Assembly: GCA_018398585.1 (NCBI GenBank)
Contig: JAGTTD010000015.1
Span: forward strand, 563,001-627,000
Direction: 5' to 3'
From: Simmondsia chinensis
Taxonomy: Eukaryota > Streptophyta > Magnoliopsida > Caryophyllales > Simmondsiaceae
Length of the DNA stretch: 64,000 nt
In this document: positions 29,133-41,012 of the stretch, in pieces
How positions within the stretch are numbered: position 1 is the first letter of the stretch
Layout: the number at the start of each line of letters is the position of its first letter
Made by a program: the position numbers and the translations under genes
The notes under the pieces: generated by a model
Database searches by the model: none
What the model was told of the DNA's origin: nothing
Seen by the model: the letters and a program-made list of their open reading frames with translations, nothing else

Positions 29133-31111
29133 ATGTCAGGTAGAGAACATCAACCCCCAGCTCAACTGGTCATGAATCCTCCTCTCATAACCCTTCATTC
29201 TAAAGTGCATCATAGCTGTTCATCGCCATCCTTCAAGCGATCCCTATCATCCATCTTAGCCCGTCTCCATGCCGGATATTTCCGGATTAGCCTCTCCCTT
29301 GGAGGGCAAGCCCTTCTGTGGAAGATGCTCCTTAGCCAAGATTCTCTTGAACATGAAAGTAATGATCATGAATCAAACCCAACAGCTCTTTTACATGCTT
29401 TTCAGTTCCTCCCATCATCAGCGTTCCTACTCTTGTGGAGCCTTTCCCTCCTTATGCTGGTCTCACTCTCTTTCCTTTACGTGCTCCGTTGCTTCTTTCA
29501 CTTCCACTTGGTGAAAGCTGAGTTCTTGCACCATGTGGGGGTGAACTATCTATTCGCCCCCTGGACATCTTACCTGCTGCTGCTGCAATCAGCACCCCTA
29601 TTGATCGCGCCCAAGACCCAACCCTACTTAGTCTTATGGTGGGTATTCTCTCTCCCCATTATCGTGCTTGATGTCAAGGTCTACGGGCAGTGGTTCACAA
29701 CGGAAAAGAGGTTCCTCTCCATGGTTGCTAACCCGACGAGCCAGATATCAGTGTTGGGGAACTTGGTCGGGGCGAGAGCAGCTGCAGAGATGGGGTGGAA
29801 AGAGAGCGCAGTTTGCATGTTTTCCTTAGGCATGGCACACTATTTAGTGCTCTTCGTCACTCTTTACCAGCGCTTATCAGGGGGAGACCGCTTCCCTGCT
29901 ATGCTTCGTCCCGTTTTCTTCTTGTTCTTCTCTGTCCCGAGCATGGCAAGCTTAGCTTGGAGCTCGATCTCGGGCTCTTATGACACTGGATCAAAGATGC
30001 TCTTCTTTCTCTCCCTCTTCCTCTTCACATCATTGGTAATTCACGTAGTGTTAGTGCTACCTTTCGGAAAAATTAAGAGGAAGGTCAACATTCTAATAAA
30101 ATATAGAGGTCTAAATAATTTGAAGGAGAATTAAGTGTACAACAACTACAGACCTAGTGTTGCGAGGGCTCCTGCATAAGTAGGATTTGGGAGAGGTGGG
30201 ATGTAAGGGTGTTATCCTAACGAGAGGCTATTTCCGAAGCTGAAAAAAAATAAAGAAAAAAAAAACCAACTTGAAATTGAAAATACAAACAAAATATTAT
30301 GTGCATATATAGGAACATACCCCGTGCCTCAAGAGCTCCCGCCTATGCAGGGTCAGGGGGGGCAAATGTACGCAGCCTTCCCCCTTCAGGGTGTTAACCT
30401 GAAGAGAGGATGTTTCCGAGTGCCCCCAATCTGAGGGTGAGGACTTCCCGAGAGATCACTCATCCTAATACTACTTTCGTCCGAACACGCTTAACTTCGG
30501 AGTTCTAATGGGATCCGGTGACGGCGTGTTGGTGCCCTTTTGGTATTATGTGCATATATAGAATTTGAAAAAACTCATTAGTATATACAAAGCTGAATCA
30601 GCATGGATATACAAACAAAAAGTGCAGCAAGAAAGGTCAAAGCAAAATGTTTTAAATATATTTATTAATCTAGATTAATAAGGACAAAAAGAAAAGAAAA
30701 ATATTAGTCTAAATTGACAATTTTACTTAATCTGCAGCTAAAAGAGTTAAAAATCTTCAAGAAGTGTCTGGATTGGCTTCCTATTATATTTGTTAGAGTA
30801 TAAAATTATTCCTAAATCTTCACCCATAATGTTAAACTTTTGAAAAAGTTGGTTCCTTGACATAGTATAAAGCCTTGTTAACCAAGAGGTCACAAGTTTG
30901 AATTCCAAGAGTCCCTACTTTCAATATTATTATAATTTTAGCACAAGGTATTATATCCACGCTTCAAGCCTTAATGGTTATTTGCATGAGGAGGCATGTT
31001 TACATTTAGCTTGTAGGCTTGAGACGAGACGAGGCTTGTTTAGCTCAGCTCGGGGCTCGGTTGAAGCTTGCCGAGCTTGGAAACTTCAACCCTGAACTCG
31101 GCTCGTCAAAT

Positions 31112-31165
<54 letters not shown>

Positions 31166-31839
31166 TCTCTGCTAAGTTGTGTTCAAGCCCGGCTCTATGA
31201 GCTCCAAACTAAACATTCAATTTTTTGGCCAATTCAAGCTCAATTTAGGCTTGTTTAGTCTCAAGCTCGGCTCATTTAGACTTGAGCTTGGCTTATTTAG
31301 GCTCAAACTTGGCTCATTTTGATATATTTAAGCTAATAAACTATGTTAAGATAATGTTCACTTGGGCTTGCGAGCTACGAGCAACGAGCTCGAGCAGCTT
31401 AATAAGCTAAACGAGCCAGCTCGACTTGGCCCAGCTTGGAACGACCCGAGCTTTTGGAGCTGTATAACAAGCCTGCTCGCAAGCCCGCTCAGCTTACTTT
31501 ACACCCCTATCTAGAACTCAAAATTTTGAAATTTTTTACTGGACTAACAAGTGAAATTCATGACAGGCGTGCAGGCCGACGCTATTCAAGAAAGCAATGA
31601 AGAAGTTCAACGTAGCGTGGTGGGCATACTCTTTTCCATTGACATGTCTTGCACTTGCATCTGCAGAGTACACACGGGAAGTCAAGTCCCATGTTGCAGC
31701 TACTGCTTTGTTGCTTTTGCTTTCAACCCTCTCTGTCTTGGTTTTCCTTGCTCTTTTGCTTTTCACTGTGCTCAATGTTGCTAAGTTGCTACGTGAAAAT
31801 GATCCTATTCTCAGTTTTGCCAAGGATCCCCACGCCTAA
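29133..31839 (+). CDS. S-type anion channel of the SLAH1/SLAH4 group, 391 aa, two exons
   Basis: A plasma-membrane protein of the SLAC1/TDT (tellurite-resistance/dicarboxylate transporter) family; SLAH1 group members work in root anion (chloride) transport, often as modulators of SLAH3. Exons 29133-30035 and 31567-31839, both in phase 0; 391 residues compares with about 385 for Arabidopsis SLAH1. About ten hydrophobic segments are visible. Recognisable blocks: LHAGYFRISLSLGGQALLWK, FLHHVGVNYLFAPW, SLPIIVLDVKVYGQWFTTEK, NPTSQISVLGNLVGARAAAE, MGWKE and, in exon 2, CRPTLFKKAMKKFNVAWWAY. The short N-terminus lacks the long phosphorylatable tail of SLAC1 and SLAH3. Without splicing, the frame would end in AT-rich read-through at 30134. 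The 1.5-kb intron contains two SINE copies and a GAGC-rich element. Confidence 0.9.
30143..30238 (-). mobile_element. Angio-SINE-type tail, internally deleted
   Basis: The plus strand reads caactacagacctagtgttg, ggctcctgcataagtagga and gaggctatttccga, but most of the tgtacgcag block is gone. It is in the SLAH intron, antisense. Confidence 0.5.
30310..30545 (-). mobile_element. 5S rRNA-headed SINE with Angio-type tail
   Basis: On the minus strand: leader aaaagggcaccaacacgccg, 5S head (tcaccggatcccattagaac, cgaagttaagcgtg), tcctcaccctcagattgggg, hairpin, aaggctgcgtacatttg, gaccctgcataggcgg. Full length, in the SLAH intron and antisense to it. Confidence 0.75.
31005..31510. mobile_element. GAGC-rich hAT-like element with (GGCTCA)n minisatellite
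   Basis: The interior has a run of about nine ggctca hexamers (about 31111-31167). The right end gctcagcttactttacacccc fits the family terminus. It is directly upstream of SLAH exon 2, whose splice acceptor lies ~55 bp after the element ends. Confidence 0.65.
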
Positions 31840-32520
31840 GTTAGCCTCTTTGAAGGTGTCAGCTAGCTCGGCTAGTGAAATCTCTGGGGTGGTACCGAGA
31901 CCTGGGGTCGAAGCCGGTCTTCATCAGGGGTTAGAGGATTTATGGGAAGCTTGACGAGCGTTACACAATGTGTTAAAAAACAAAAAACAGACTTGTTTTA
32001 GCTTGTTACTTGACACCAAGGTTTGACAGTACATTGTTGTATTTGTATGAGAGTTTGAGTCCCCTGTAACGTATGATCATTTATTATTGCAATGTTAGAT
32101 TTACGGTGTGAATTACTTTTTTATGGTGGATGTGCAAGATTTATTGAAAGTGTTTGTTGAAAGTGACGGTGTTAACTTGGTTCATGCAACATTTAGTATT
32201 ATGGCTCATTCACGAATTTACTTAAGTTCATGCAACGCATTTTCTAGCTTAATGTTTATCGCTAAGTTTATGTATAGCAAGGTTCATGTTAGGCAGAATC
32301 TCACAAGAAATTAGTTCTATTTAGATACCCACAACAGATTTGAATGAAAAATGAGAAATGAAGAAAGAAAGCAAAGAATAACACTGAGATTTATATAGAA
32401 AATCCTTAAATGAGGAAGAAATCATAGGCAGAGGAAGAAAACTCACTTTGTGCTGGAAATGGAAGATACATTATGCTCAAGACTGAAACCCTAAAACGAA
32501 CATACATGCACACAAGTAGG
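31840..32520. other. SLAH 3' UTR and anonymous DNA
   Basis: The first ~250 bp are likely 3' UTR (gcaatgttagatttac). I see no further gene or clear repeat up to 32520; short frames here are AT-rich and unconvincing. Confidence 0.4.
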
Positions 32521-32522
32521 GG

Positions 32523-32968
32523 AGTAAATTAGCCAAGTAGTTTGCGAGCTCGTCATAAAGCTCGAAAGGCTCAGCTCGAGCTGGCTCGTTGAGCTTATCG
32601 AATCGAGCCAAAGCCTACTAAAGCTTGAGCATATAAGCTCACAAGCCTAAACGAGCCCGAAGGAGCTTTTCTTAATGTAACATTTTCGATTAAATATGAC
32701 CAATGAAGCCAAATTTGAGCCTAAATGAGTCGAGCCTGAGCTTAAACGAGCCTAGATTGAACTTAAATGAGCTGAAATATTGCAAGTTTAATTCGAGCTC
32801 GCCGAGCTTAAATTGAGCCGAGTAGAGCCCAAGCTTTTGACGAGCCAAGCTTGAACTTAAACTTTCCAAGCTCAGCGATCTTTTAGCTGAGTTTAAAGCA
32901 AATGAGCCGAGCCGAGCCTGGCAAGCTCGAGCTCAGCTCGGCTGGGCTCAACTCAAATCAACCCTACA
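32523..32968. mobile_element. GAGC-rich hAT-like element
   Basis: Starts taggggagtaaattagcc and ends ctcaaatcaacccta, which are weak inverted repeats. Interior words: agctcgagctggctcgttg, aatgagccgagccgagcctg. The octamer cacacaag occurs immediately left and right, compatible with a target duplication. Confidence 0.6.
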
Positions 32969-32969
32969 C

Positions 32970-33690
32970 ACAAGCAAAACCCTAGCTCACAAAACAGAAT
33001 CTATTGGGATGACGTGGAAATAAGGATTTTGGGACCGTAATCGAACACTAATGACCTCCGCTTCTAAATTGGGACTAAAATTTAAGACACAACATAATGA
33101 TTCATGAAAGGAAATATTTAGTCATACATATATGGATGAGTTATATATACATCGGTTTATGTAAAGATGAATATGCATGTTAAAGAAACATCAAAAGAGG
33201 TTGCGTATCTCCAAGTACCAAATAAAGTGCAAGTTCTAGCGTATCCTCTCTTTATAAATAATTATTGTTCTTGAACGGGTAACTAAGTGTATCTTCTTTT
33301 GGCAAATCGTATCTAATATTAGTGTGTCTCCAAGTATCAGGGCAAAACTGTCAATAGCAGAGTAACTTTATGAAATTTTATAACTATTATTCAATGAAAT
33401 TTTCTAACATGTGACAACACTATATTTTAGCATTTGATTGGTTAATGCAAAATTTATTATTATTACTAATTGTAACTAACCAATCAAATATAAAAATATG
33501 GTGTAATTAATACATATTAATATGTGTCCAAAGACCTTTATTCAATATAAGTCATATAATATTATTATGACAATAACAATCATTACTTAAATAATAACAT
33601 TAATCATTCTAAAATCTTATTTGGTCAAAATCTCAAACACGTGGAAGTAAGAACATAGTTCATAAATTAGACACGAAAATCCCAAACCTG
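32970..33690. other. Anonymous AT-rich DNA upstream of the E2 gene
   Basis: No gene or clear repeat. It is AT-rich with phrases such as aatattattatgacaataac; it may contain the distal promoter of the 2-oxoglutarate dehydrogenase E2 gene. Confidence 0.35.
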
Positions 33691-34503
33691 TAACCGCTGC
33701 CGGCAACTCTGCCCGTCGGCGCTCCATTTGATTTTCTCTCTCCTAAAATCAGCAGAGCGAGGTGATTATCGTTGAACAGGTTCAGTTTTCTTCTCTCTCA
33801 GATCTAATTTTCCGTTTACTGCACCGTTCGATCATCCTTTGGATTTTGATTTTCGTAGTTTTCTTTGTTAACTGCTGAATTATCAGTGCGATTTTCACTT
33901 CTAGATGTTCGTCTTTGGATTTTTGCGGAATTATTTGTTTTAAACTCTAGCTGGCGGTTTGATCGTGTTCGTTTGTTGTTATTATCTATTGTGAGTTGGT
34001 TTTGGCATCATTTAGACGATTGGACATTGAAATTAGTTCTGTGGTTAGGAAAATATAGGTAAATGATAAACACAGAGTTTACGGAATACCTTAATTGCAG
34101 AATTGGATCCGAACTTGATTTACTGCCTTCAATAGATTGCCTTGAGACCCGTATATACAATTAACTAAAAGTAGTATCAGCGCCCTCTAGGCTACCACAT
34201 CATTGAAACCTAGAGTTGGAGATGGTGACTCTAGAGAGAGATTTGAGTATTGAGAGCATTTACTGATTTCTAATCAGATCAATTAATAATGGGAGAGAGG
34301 AGGATTCTATTTATTAGTATGAAACTCGGTCCTCCTCTAACCCCAATTCTCTATAAAAAAGGGAGAAAACCACCCACTCTAACACTGGGATAATATCCTA
34401 TTATCTCAACTTATGAGATAATCAACTATCAAAATAATAGCTGACTTATTGACTCATAGTTAACATCCAACATATGGAATTTGTGCTATTTTATACAGGA
34501 ACT

Positions 34504-37500
34504 ATGCTAGGGATTGCAAGGAGAAGAGTTGCTCCAGGTGCCTCCTCAGCTTCGGTTAGTTCTACCATGGCCCAATTTCCATGGGTTTGATAGATAGTCT
34601 TGTTGATTTTATTTGATGCATCTTTATAGAGTTTTTATATTGATTTTTCATTTGTCTTGGTGTGGCAGGTTCTAGGGCATTCATTGCAGAGAGCACGACA
34701 GCCTGCCCCGCCACAGTCTCGAGGATATGCGAGCACAACAAATGAGGTAGTGGCCGAAGTGCTGATCGGCAGTTTTTTAATGCTGGCTTAGTTTAATGAT
34801 TTTTCGTTATATATTAATTAGTATCTCTCCAATGATCTTGAGATGGTTTCTGCTCTTTATTTCTTGTAATTGTTCTGAAGCATTGGCTATGTTTGGACTG
34901 GACAAGTAGAAAATTGTGAAGACCTGCTAATTTTTCTCTAGAGAGATTGCTTATTTACCTATTAATTATGTGTACTGTGTAGAGTATGCTACTTGGAATG
35001 AGTTCATGTCTTCTGAGGAAGCTTAGTCGGCATAGCTCTGTGGGTATGTTTATATTAGACTCCATGTCTGTGGTGAAGATATGATTCTACTAATTTGAAT
35101 AATTCTTCTGTTACTAATTCCTCTTGTTCTTGTTTCTGACAGGATCTCTAACTTGTTTAAATTCCCGAAGGTTTGCATTATGGCTTATGCCTTTCCTTGG
35201 CTCCTTCCAGTTTGACAATTATTTTTAGACATCCAATGCTGTGGAATTTCTTTATCATGTCAAAATCTCAGTTGTACTGCTCGTCTTTCCTATTGATTTA
35301 TCCATATATAAACTAAATGGTGCAAAATTGGCCGTTGTGGCAATCATTAAAAAAAAAAAAAAAAAAAAGGCAGTTATGGCTGCTCGTATGTAGTAGTTGG
35401 GGAAAGACATTTCTTTAAGCTCTTTAGTTATTTTCTAAAAATGACCTCCAAGCTGTTTCAGCGTTTGACATTATTATTTGGTGTATAGGCAAGTTCTGTC
35501 ATGTCTTCAAATAAGTTCGGGTACACAAACTTGGAACAGGTTCTACTCTTCAGACAGTGGTGTGACATCTTCACAAATTTCGTAGAGGTTCTTTTTTTTT
35601 TTTTTTTTTTTCCAATTGAGAAGAAACTCAATTTTATTACGTTACATGCAGGTGATGTTGTGGAAGCTGTCGTGCCTTTCATGGGAGAATCTGTGACTGA
35701 TGGCACTTTAGCCAAATTCTTGAAGCGTATGTTTATTTTTCATTTCTGCTTTTCAAATTATTCCTCCTCGTCAATCTTTTGGGTCATTTTAGCTATTGGA
35801 TGATCTTTGTTTTTCTGGAACTCATTATCTTGATTGACGAGGGGCAGAGCCTGGTGAGCGTGTAGAGGTTGACGAGCCAATTGCCCAAATTGAAACTGAT
35901 AAGGTACTTTCTGTTGAGTGAGACTAGCCCATTTTGAACAATTTATTATTGTCATTACAGCTAACCAAGTGCATTATAAATCAGGTTACTATCGATGTTG
36001 CTAGTCCTGAAGCTGGTGTTATTAAAGAGGTATTCTGGCTTATGAGTTTTCTTTAAAGCATGTTTAGTTTGTTGCTGAAGAGCAATTCTAGTCCATTTAA
36101 TTGGTGCTTGCTTTGTGTAATATTTGTCAGTTGATAGCCAAAGAAGGTGATACTGTGGAGCCAGGCACCAAGGTAGCCATTGTTTCGAAATCTGGTGAAG
36201 GTATAAGTCATGTTGCTCCTTCGGAGCCACCAACTAGCAAACCCGCAACTGAAAAGAAGGCAAAGGCAGACAAGGAGAAACCCATAGCAGAGGCAAAGCC
36301 TAAAGCAGAAGTTCCTCCTCCTAAGGAGAAGCCTAAAGCACCTTCTCCACCACCTTCAAAACCGTCAGCATCAGAACCTCAGTTACCTCCAAAGGAGAGA
36401 GAAAGACGAGTAAGTATATTTATCTGTCGTTGTTGCTGCTGCTTACTTAACCTTTGGGGTTTGTAATTGTGATTTGATATTGAGGTTCCTGTTGTTATTG
36501 CAGGTTCCCATGACAAGACTCAGGAAAAGGGTTGCAGCACGTTTGAAAGACTCCCAGAATACTTTTGCCTTGTTGACTACATTCAATGAAGTTGATATGT
36601 ACGTTTCATGTGAATTTTACATAGTCTTGATATATTACCTGAACTCGACTGGCATTGGCATGGCTGACATTTCATATACTTCCCAAGATTCAAGCAAGTA
36701 GTGAAGTGTTTCCATATATTGCTTGCACTAGTCTGGCATTGATGTGACTAAATTGTTTCATATCCCTGTGGTATTTCAAGCAGTGCTCAAGTGTTCTCCT
36801 TTGTTTGCCTCTTCTGATGTCAACTCTGACGATAAAAGGGCGAAATTTGGATCAGAATTATGCTAGTTCACATGCTTGAATCTATCAATATTGCTAAACC
36901 TTGCCAAGCGGAATTATCTTTGTTTTTACACATTTCTTGTGTTAAAAAAAAAAAAAGAGACCAGAAATGTGGGAAAATGCCCCCTTCAATTGCAAAGTAA
37001 AATGTTGAAAATTTGGTCTTTTAAAATGCATTTTCTAGGGGAACATGTGGATTTGTAAAATTTTTTGAGAATTGAACAAGCCCTAGAAACTTAGGCGCAT
37101 ACTGTTGATCTTATATTCCATATAAATGAGGGGGTAATAAACGAAGTTTGTTCTCACGTTTCATTGCTCTTCACCTCTATTTACACCAGGACAAACTTGA
37201 TGAAGCTTCGCTCTGATTATAAAGATACCTTTGTTGAGAAGCATGGAGTAAAGTTGGGATTTATGTCTGGCTTTGTCAAAGTAAGTGCTGTTCGTGATTA
37301 TTAAACAGATAGGTCTGGAAGTTTGTTAAAATTTTGATATATTGGCTAACTTTTGTGGTTGTAGGCAGCAGTGAGTGCACTTCAGAGCCAGCCGATTGTC
37401 AATGCTGTAATTGATGGGGATGATATCATATACAGGGACTATATTGATATCAGCATTGCTGTTGGTACTTCAAAGGTTAGTGGTTGATCCAGTTTATTTG

Positions 37501-39137
37501 AATCTTTTCTACTCTTGTGAGTTATCAAGAAACTTTGTACACTTTGTGATGGTCTGAGAAAACTTGTTTGTTCTTCTGTAGGGCCTTGTTGTCCCTGTTA
37601 TCCGGGATGCTGATAAAATGAACTTTGCCGATATAGAAAAGGAGATCAACGTCCTCGCAAAGAAGGCGAATGATGGAACAATATCCATTGATGAGATGGC
37701 TGGAGGCTCATTCACAATATCTAATGGTGGTGTATATGGAAGCCTTTTGAGTACCCCAATCATCAACCCTCCACAGGTACAACTGATTATTGTATTTAGC
37801 TGAAAAGTTATTATCGTGTCTTAGTACATATGTCATGGAATCAAATAAAGGCGGTTACAATACACATCTTGAGCTATTGTTATGCAGTTGGCCATAACAT
37901 AACTGTACTTTGTAATGCCCTTTATTTTATATATATATGTGCGTGTATGTATGCATATATCTTAATTATTATCTTTCTAAAATGTATTTACATGTTGGCA
38001 ATGAGACCTTGGTCTATTAATAAAAGCAATATCAAGGTTGAAACTGTAGGATGAGGTGTCCTAGACTGAAATCCCCTCGCCCAGGATCTTATAATTACCC
38101 AAAAAGTATTTGCATGATAAGAACTTTTTAAGTTACATAAAAATCAATGTCTGTCTTGTTATCTAACCAAGGTTTTGAGGTATAAGGCTTAAGAACAGAT
38201 GCGATCGCACAACCTGTTACATAATGTCCAGAACAACCACTATCTTTATTGCGAATTGTAATTTGATTCCATGGCTCACATATGTTTTCGACAGAGGGGG
38301 TATCCTTTTCTTTGCCCTGTACCTAGGGGTGCAAACGAGCCGAGCCGAGCCGAGCACCCCCTTGTTCGAACTCGAGTTCGATAAGGCTTATCGAGCTCGA
38401 GTTCGAGCCGAGCTCTTATTGAGCACTTCTAACCCTTGTTCAAACTCGGCTCGATAAGAATATACTGCGTTCGATGCTCGGCTCGTTAGGCTTATCGAGC
38501 CGAGTCGAGCTTGTTATCGAATCGAGTCGAGCCGAGCTCATTATCGAGCCCAATCGAGTTTAAAATCGAGCCAAACTTACAATCGAGTCGAGCTCATTGA
38601 CGAGCCGAGCTTTATAAGTTATTATCGAGCCATGATTGAACTATTTTTGAACCAATACCAATTGTTATCGAGCTCATAACGAGCCCTTAACGAGCTCGTA
38701 TCGAGCCCCTTAACGAGCTCTTATCGAGCCCTTATCAACCTGTTCGTGAACATTAGCGAGCCGAGTACCCCCCTGTTCGAACTCGACTCGTTAAGCTTAT
38801 CGAGCCTGCTCAAACTCGACTCGTTAAGCTATCGAGCTCTCCTAATAAACACGAACGAGCCCTAATCGATTTCGAACACGAGTGGTTCATGGAACGCTCT
38901 GTCCGTTTACACCCCTGTACCTAACATTCTGCTACACAAATGCAGTCAGCCATCTTGGGAATGCACTCCATCGTGAACCGCCCGATGGTGGTTGGAGGTC
39001 AGATAGTACCAAGGCCAATGATGTTCGTGTCGCTGACGTATGATCATAGGCTGATCGATGGGAGAGAGGCCGTTTTCTTCCTGCGTCGTATCAAAGACGT
39101 TGTGGAAGACCCTAGGAGGCTGCTTCTTGACGTATGA
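34504..39137 (+). CDS. DLST: Dihydrolipoyllysine-residue succinyltransferase (E2 of 2-oxoglutarate dehydrogenase), mitochondrial, 475 aa
   Basis: Transfers succinyl groups from the lipoyl arm to CoA in the TCA cycle. Exons: 34504-34554, 34669-34746, 34983-35043, 35143-35170, 35489-35559, 35652-35726, 35848-35903, 35985-36029, 36131-36409, 36504-36598, 37190-37280, 37365-37475, 37582-37776, 38946-39137. All phases close, giving 475 codons plus stop. Residues 1 to about 95 are an Arg/Ser-rich mitochondrial presequence ending near RFYSSDSGD. The lipoyl domain follows, with the lipoyl-lysine K140 in ETDKVTIDV. A Pro/Lys/Ala linker covers about 180-245, and there is no peripheral-subunit-binding domain, as is usual for plant OGDH E2. 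The catalytic domain ends with H446-R-L-I-D450-G. A 5' leader exon near 33690-33760, with an intron ending at ttttatacag (34498), is inferred. The last intron hosts a GAGC-rich element. Confidence 0.93.
38326..38915. mobile_element. Non-autonomous hAT-like element with perfect 8-bp target duplication
   Basis: A 590-bp element starting ggggtgcaaacgagccgag and ending ccgtttacacccc, inverted repeats of each other. It is flanked by the direct repeat tgtaccta (38318-38325 and 38916-38923). The interior is built of tcgagccgagc / gctcgataagc words. It lies in the last intron of the E2 gene, ending 30 bp before the exon 14 acceptor. Confidence 0.78.
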
Positions 39138-40440
39138 GATCTTCCAAACAGGTCTGATTTCCTCTCTCACTATTTCAGTTGCTGCAGTTGGATGCCCCAT
39201 GAAAATAAATAGTCATGTAATCACAAAATATTGCGGTTCTTTGATAGTATGTGCTGCCATTAGAAGTCTTCACTGGCAGGTGGCTGTTGAGAGTAACTAG
39301 TTTTTGAATGTTGGGGATGGTATAGTTTTAACAATTTTAATCTTATTTATTAGACGAAGTTATTTCAGTGATTTTGGGAAATTGTTGGGATGGCATTAAG
39401 TATTTGATTGGACGAAGTGAAAGTGGAATAAATTAATACCCCAGTTTCTTGGGTTAGAATTTGAAATTCGTGTTGTTGGAATCTCAGATAAGTCAGATTT
39501 TGTGATTAAGTTCATTGTTCTTGGTATGGTATCAAGTTGGATTTAGTGTTTGAGCTTTCAATTGTGGTGCTTTTGCAATGATTGGACATGGTCCATGCTG
39601 ATGTATTGGAATATAAGCATCTTTTTAGGAGTACTGCTATGTTCTAGCTTATATGGTGAGAATATCAGTCTCCTAGCTTATATGGTGAGAATATCAATCT
39701 CCTAATAAATCTATTTTTCATGCAATGTTAGGTTCTACATTTATACATGTAGCTATATAGTCGTGTAGTTTTCGATTTTTCAGTTAGAGTTAGGTTAAAT
39801 ATTCGTTGATACATGTAGCTGGAGGAAGTTGTTAGATCTAAGTAGCTCCCAGTATTCTGTGGTTAACCCTGGATTTAGGTGTAAGTAAGCTGAGTTCAAG
39901 CTCAAAACCTTAAGGCTCATCTGGCTAGGAGCTAAACTTAAGCCATGAAAAATATTGCCAACACGTGTCTCAACGGCATAAACTTGAGTTGGACTCAAAC
40001 TAATTGAGATCCTAATATCGAATAATTGATCATTCATGATTTGCATTAGCATCCAGTATCAAAAGATACATACATGCTTATAGTCTCTTTTTTTAAGTTC
40101 TAATGGAATGTATAGAATTAGATAACGACTATACTAATTTAAGAATTAACAAGCAATGTCAACTTTTATTTGTAGCAGTAATCCAAGGACAGTAGTGGTA
40201 CATAGGTCAAGGTCCAGTGAGGCCTTTGACATGTAACAAAGAAAAGAAAATTAAACACGCTCTAAATTCTCTGCATGCCATGCAAGTTATTACTAGTTAG
40301 ACAATAGCACTGAAGGAAAGTGATTTATCCACATAATTTGAATACCTACTTTAGTACCTAATATACGTGATAAAAAATGTTTTTACGATCTTATGGTATT
40401 CTATCATGTATATTAGGTTCTTAAGGTAGATATGATTTGT
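39138..40440. other. E2 3' UTR and intergenic DNA
   Basis: The E2 3' UTR occupies the first few hundred bases. A 29-bp unit (ctagcttatatggtgagaat plus atcagtctc) is tandemly duplicated at 39644-39701. A short fragment at 39868-39980 resembles the GAGC-rich family. I see no gene. Confidence 0.45.
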
Positions 40441-40461
40441 GCGTAATCATATTGTTACTCT

Positions 40462-40911
40462 TCAAGGAATAGTTATTCCTGGGCCTAGTCCTCCACCTCC
40501 ACCAGCTCCTCCACCAAATCCACCCCCAGGTCCTCCGCCGCCAATCCCGCCACCACCTCCGCCGCCTAATCCACCAGCCCCACCACCAGCCCCACCACCA
40601 GCTCCCCCTCCGAGTCCCCCGATTCCTGTCCCACCCCCACCTCCAACTCCACCACCAAGTCTGCCAATACCAGCTCCATTCCCTCCACCGGCCCCACCTC
40701 CAGCTCCACCTCCGAGCCCGCCAATTCCACCCCCAGCCCCGCCTCCAGCTCCACCACCAGTAGCACTGACACCAAGGCCAACCCCCAGGCCAGCCCCAGC
40801 ACCAATGCCGAGGCCATCAAGTGAAGCAACATCGTCGATTAGCTTCCTGGAATCAATGGTGCAAACAAGAGCCATTACAAGCACCAAAAGACTGAGCAGC
40901 TTCGTACCCAT
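40462..40911 (-). CDS. Secreted glycine-rich protein, 149 aa
   Basis: A probable cell-wall structural protein. MGTKLLSLLVLVMALVCTID is a signal peptide, cleaved around residues 20-22. The mature part starts RKLIDDVASLDGLG and then is mostly Gly in GGGAGGG / GGLGGG patterns with occasional Ile, Leu, Val and Pro. It ends GLGPGITIP. There are no Cys or RNA-binding motifs, so this is a simple class GRP. A single exon with its own TATA box. The complementary proline-rich frame on the plus strand is the mirror of the glycine codons and has no signal peptide, so I discard it. Confidence 0.8.
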   Translation of the reverse strand: MGTKLLSLLVLVMALVCTIDSRKLIDDVASLDGLGIGAGAGLGVGLGVSATGGGAGGGAGGGIGGLGGGAGGGAGGGNGAGIGRLGGGVGGGGGTGIGGLGGGAGGGAGGGAGGLGGGGGGGIGGGGPGGGFGGGAGGGGGLGPGITIP

Positions 40912-41002
40912 CTTTAACCTTGACTTAGTATTTTTGCACTAGTAAGTTACATGAATTATTAGGAGGATTTGATTTGTGCAGAGGATGTTGTGATGATTCT
41001 GA

Positions 41003-41012
41003 GTTTATATAG
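41003..41012 (-). promoter_or_regulatory. TATA box of the glycine-rich protein gene
   Basis: On the minus strand ctatataaac lies about 92 bp before the start codon at 40911, a good plant TATA match and distance. Confidence 0.6.

Noticed and set aside
30036..30134. SLAH protein ending at 30134 in one exon
   Set aside because: The conserved CRPTLFKK block and last transmembrane segments are found in phase at 31567-31839; the read-through is AT-rich intron.
23570..30545. Cassandra retrotransposons (TRIMs with 5S in the LTR)
   Set aside because: The 5S-like segments here are not in paired LTRs, and no primer-binding site or polypurine tract is adjacent; the 3' part is an Angio-SINE-type tail.
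31536..31954. Antisense and other-frame ORFs at SLAH exon 2
   Set aside because: They are shadows of the conserved sense frame.
40439..40942. Proline-rich plus-strand frame (extensin-like)
   Set aside because: It is the exact complement of the glycine codons of the minus-strand glycine-rich gene. Only the minus frame has a signal peptide and a TATA box.
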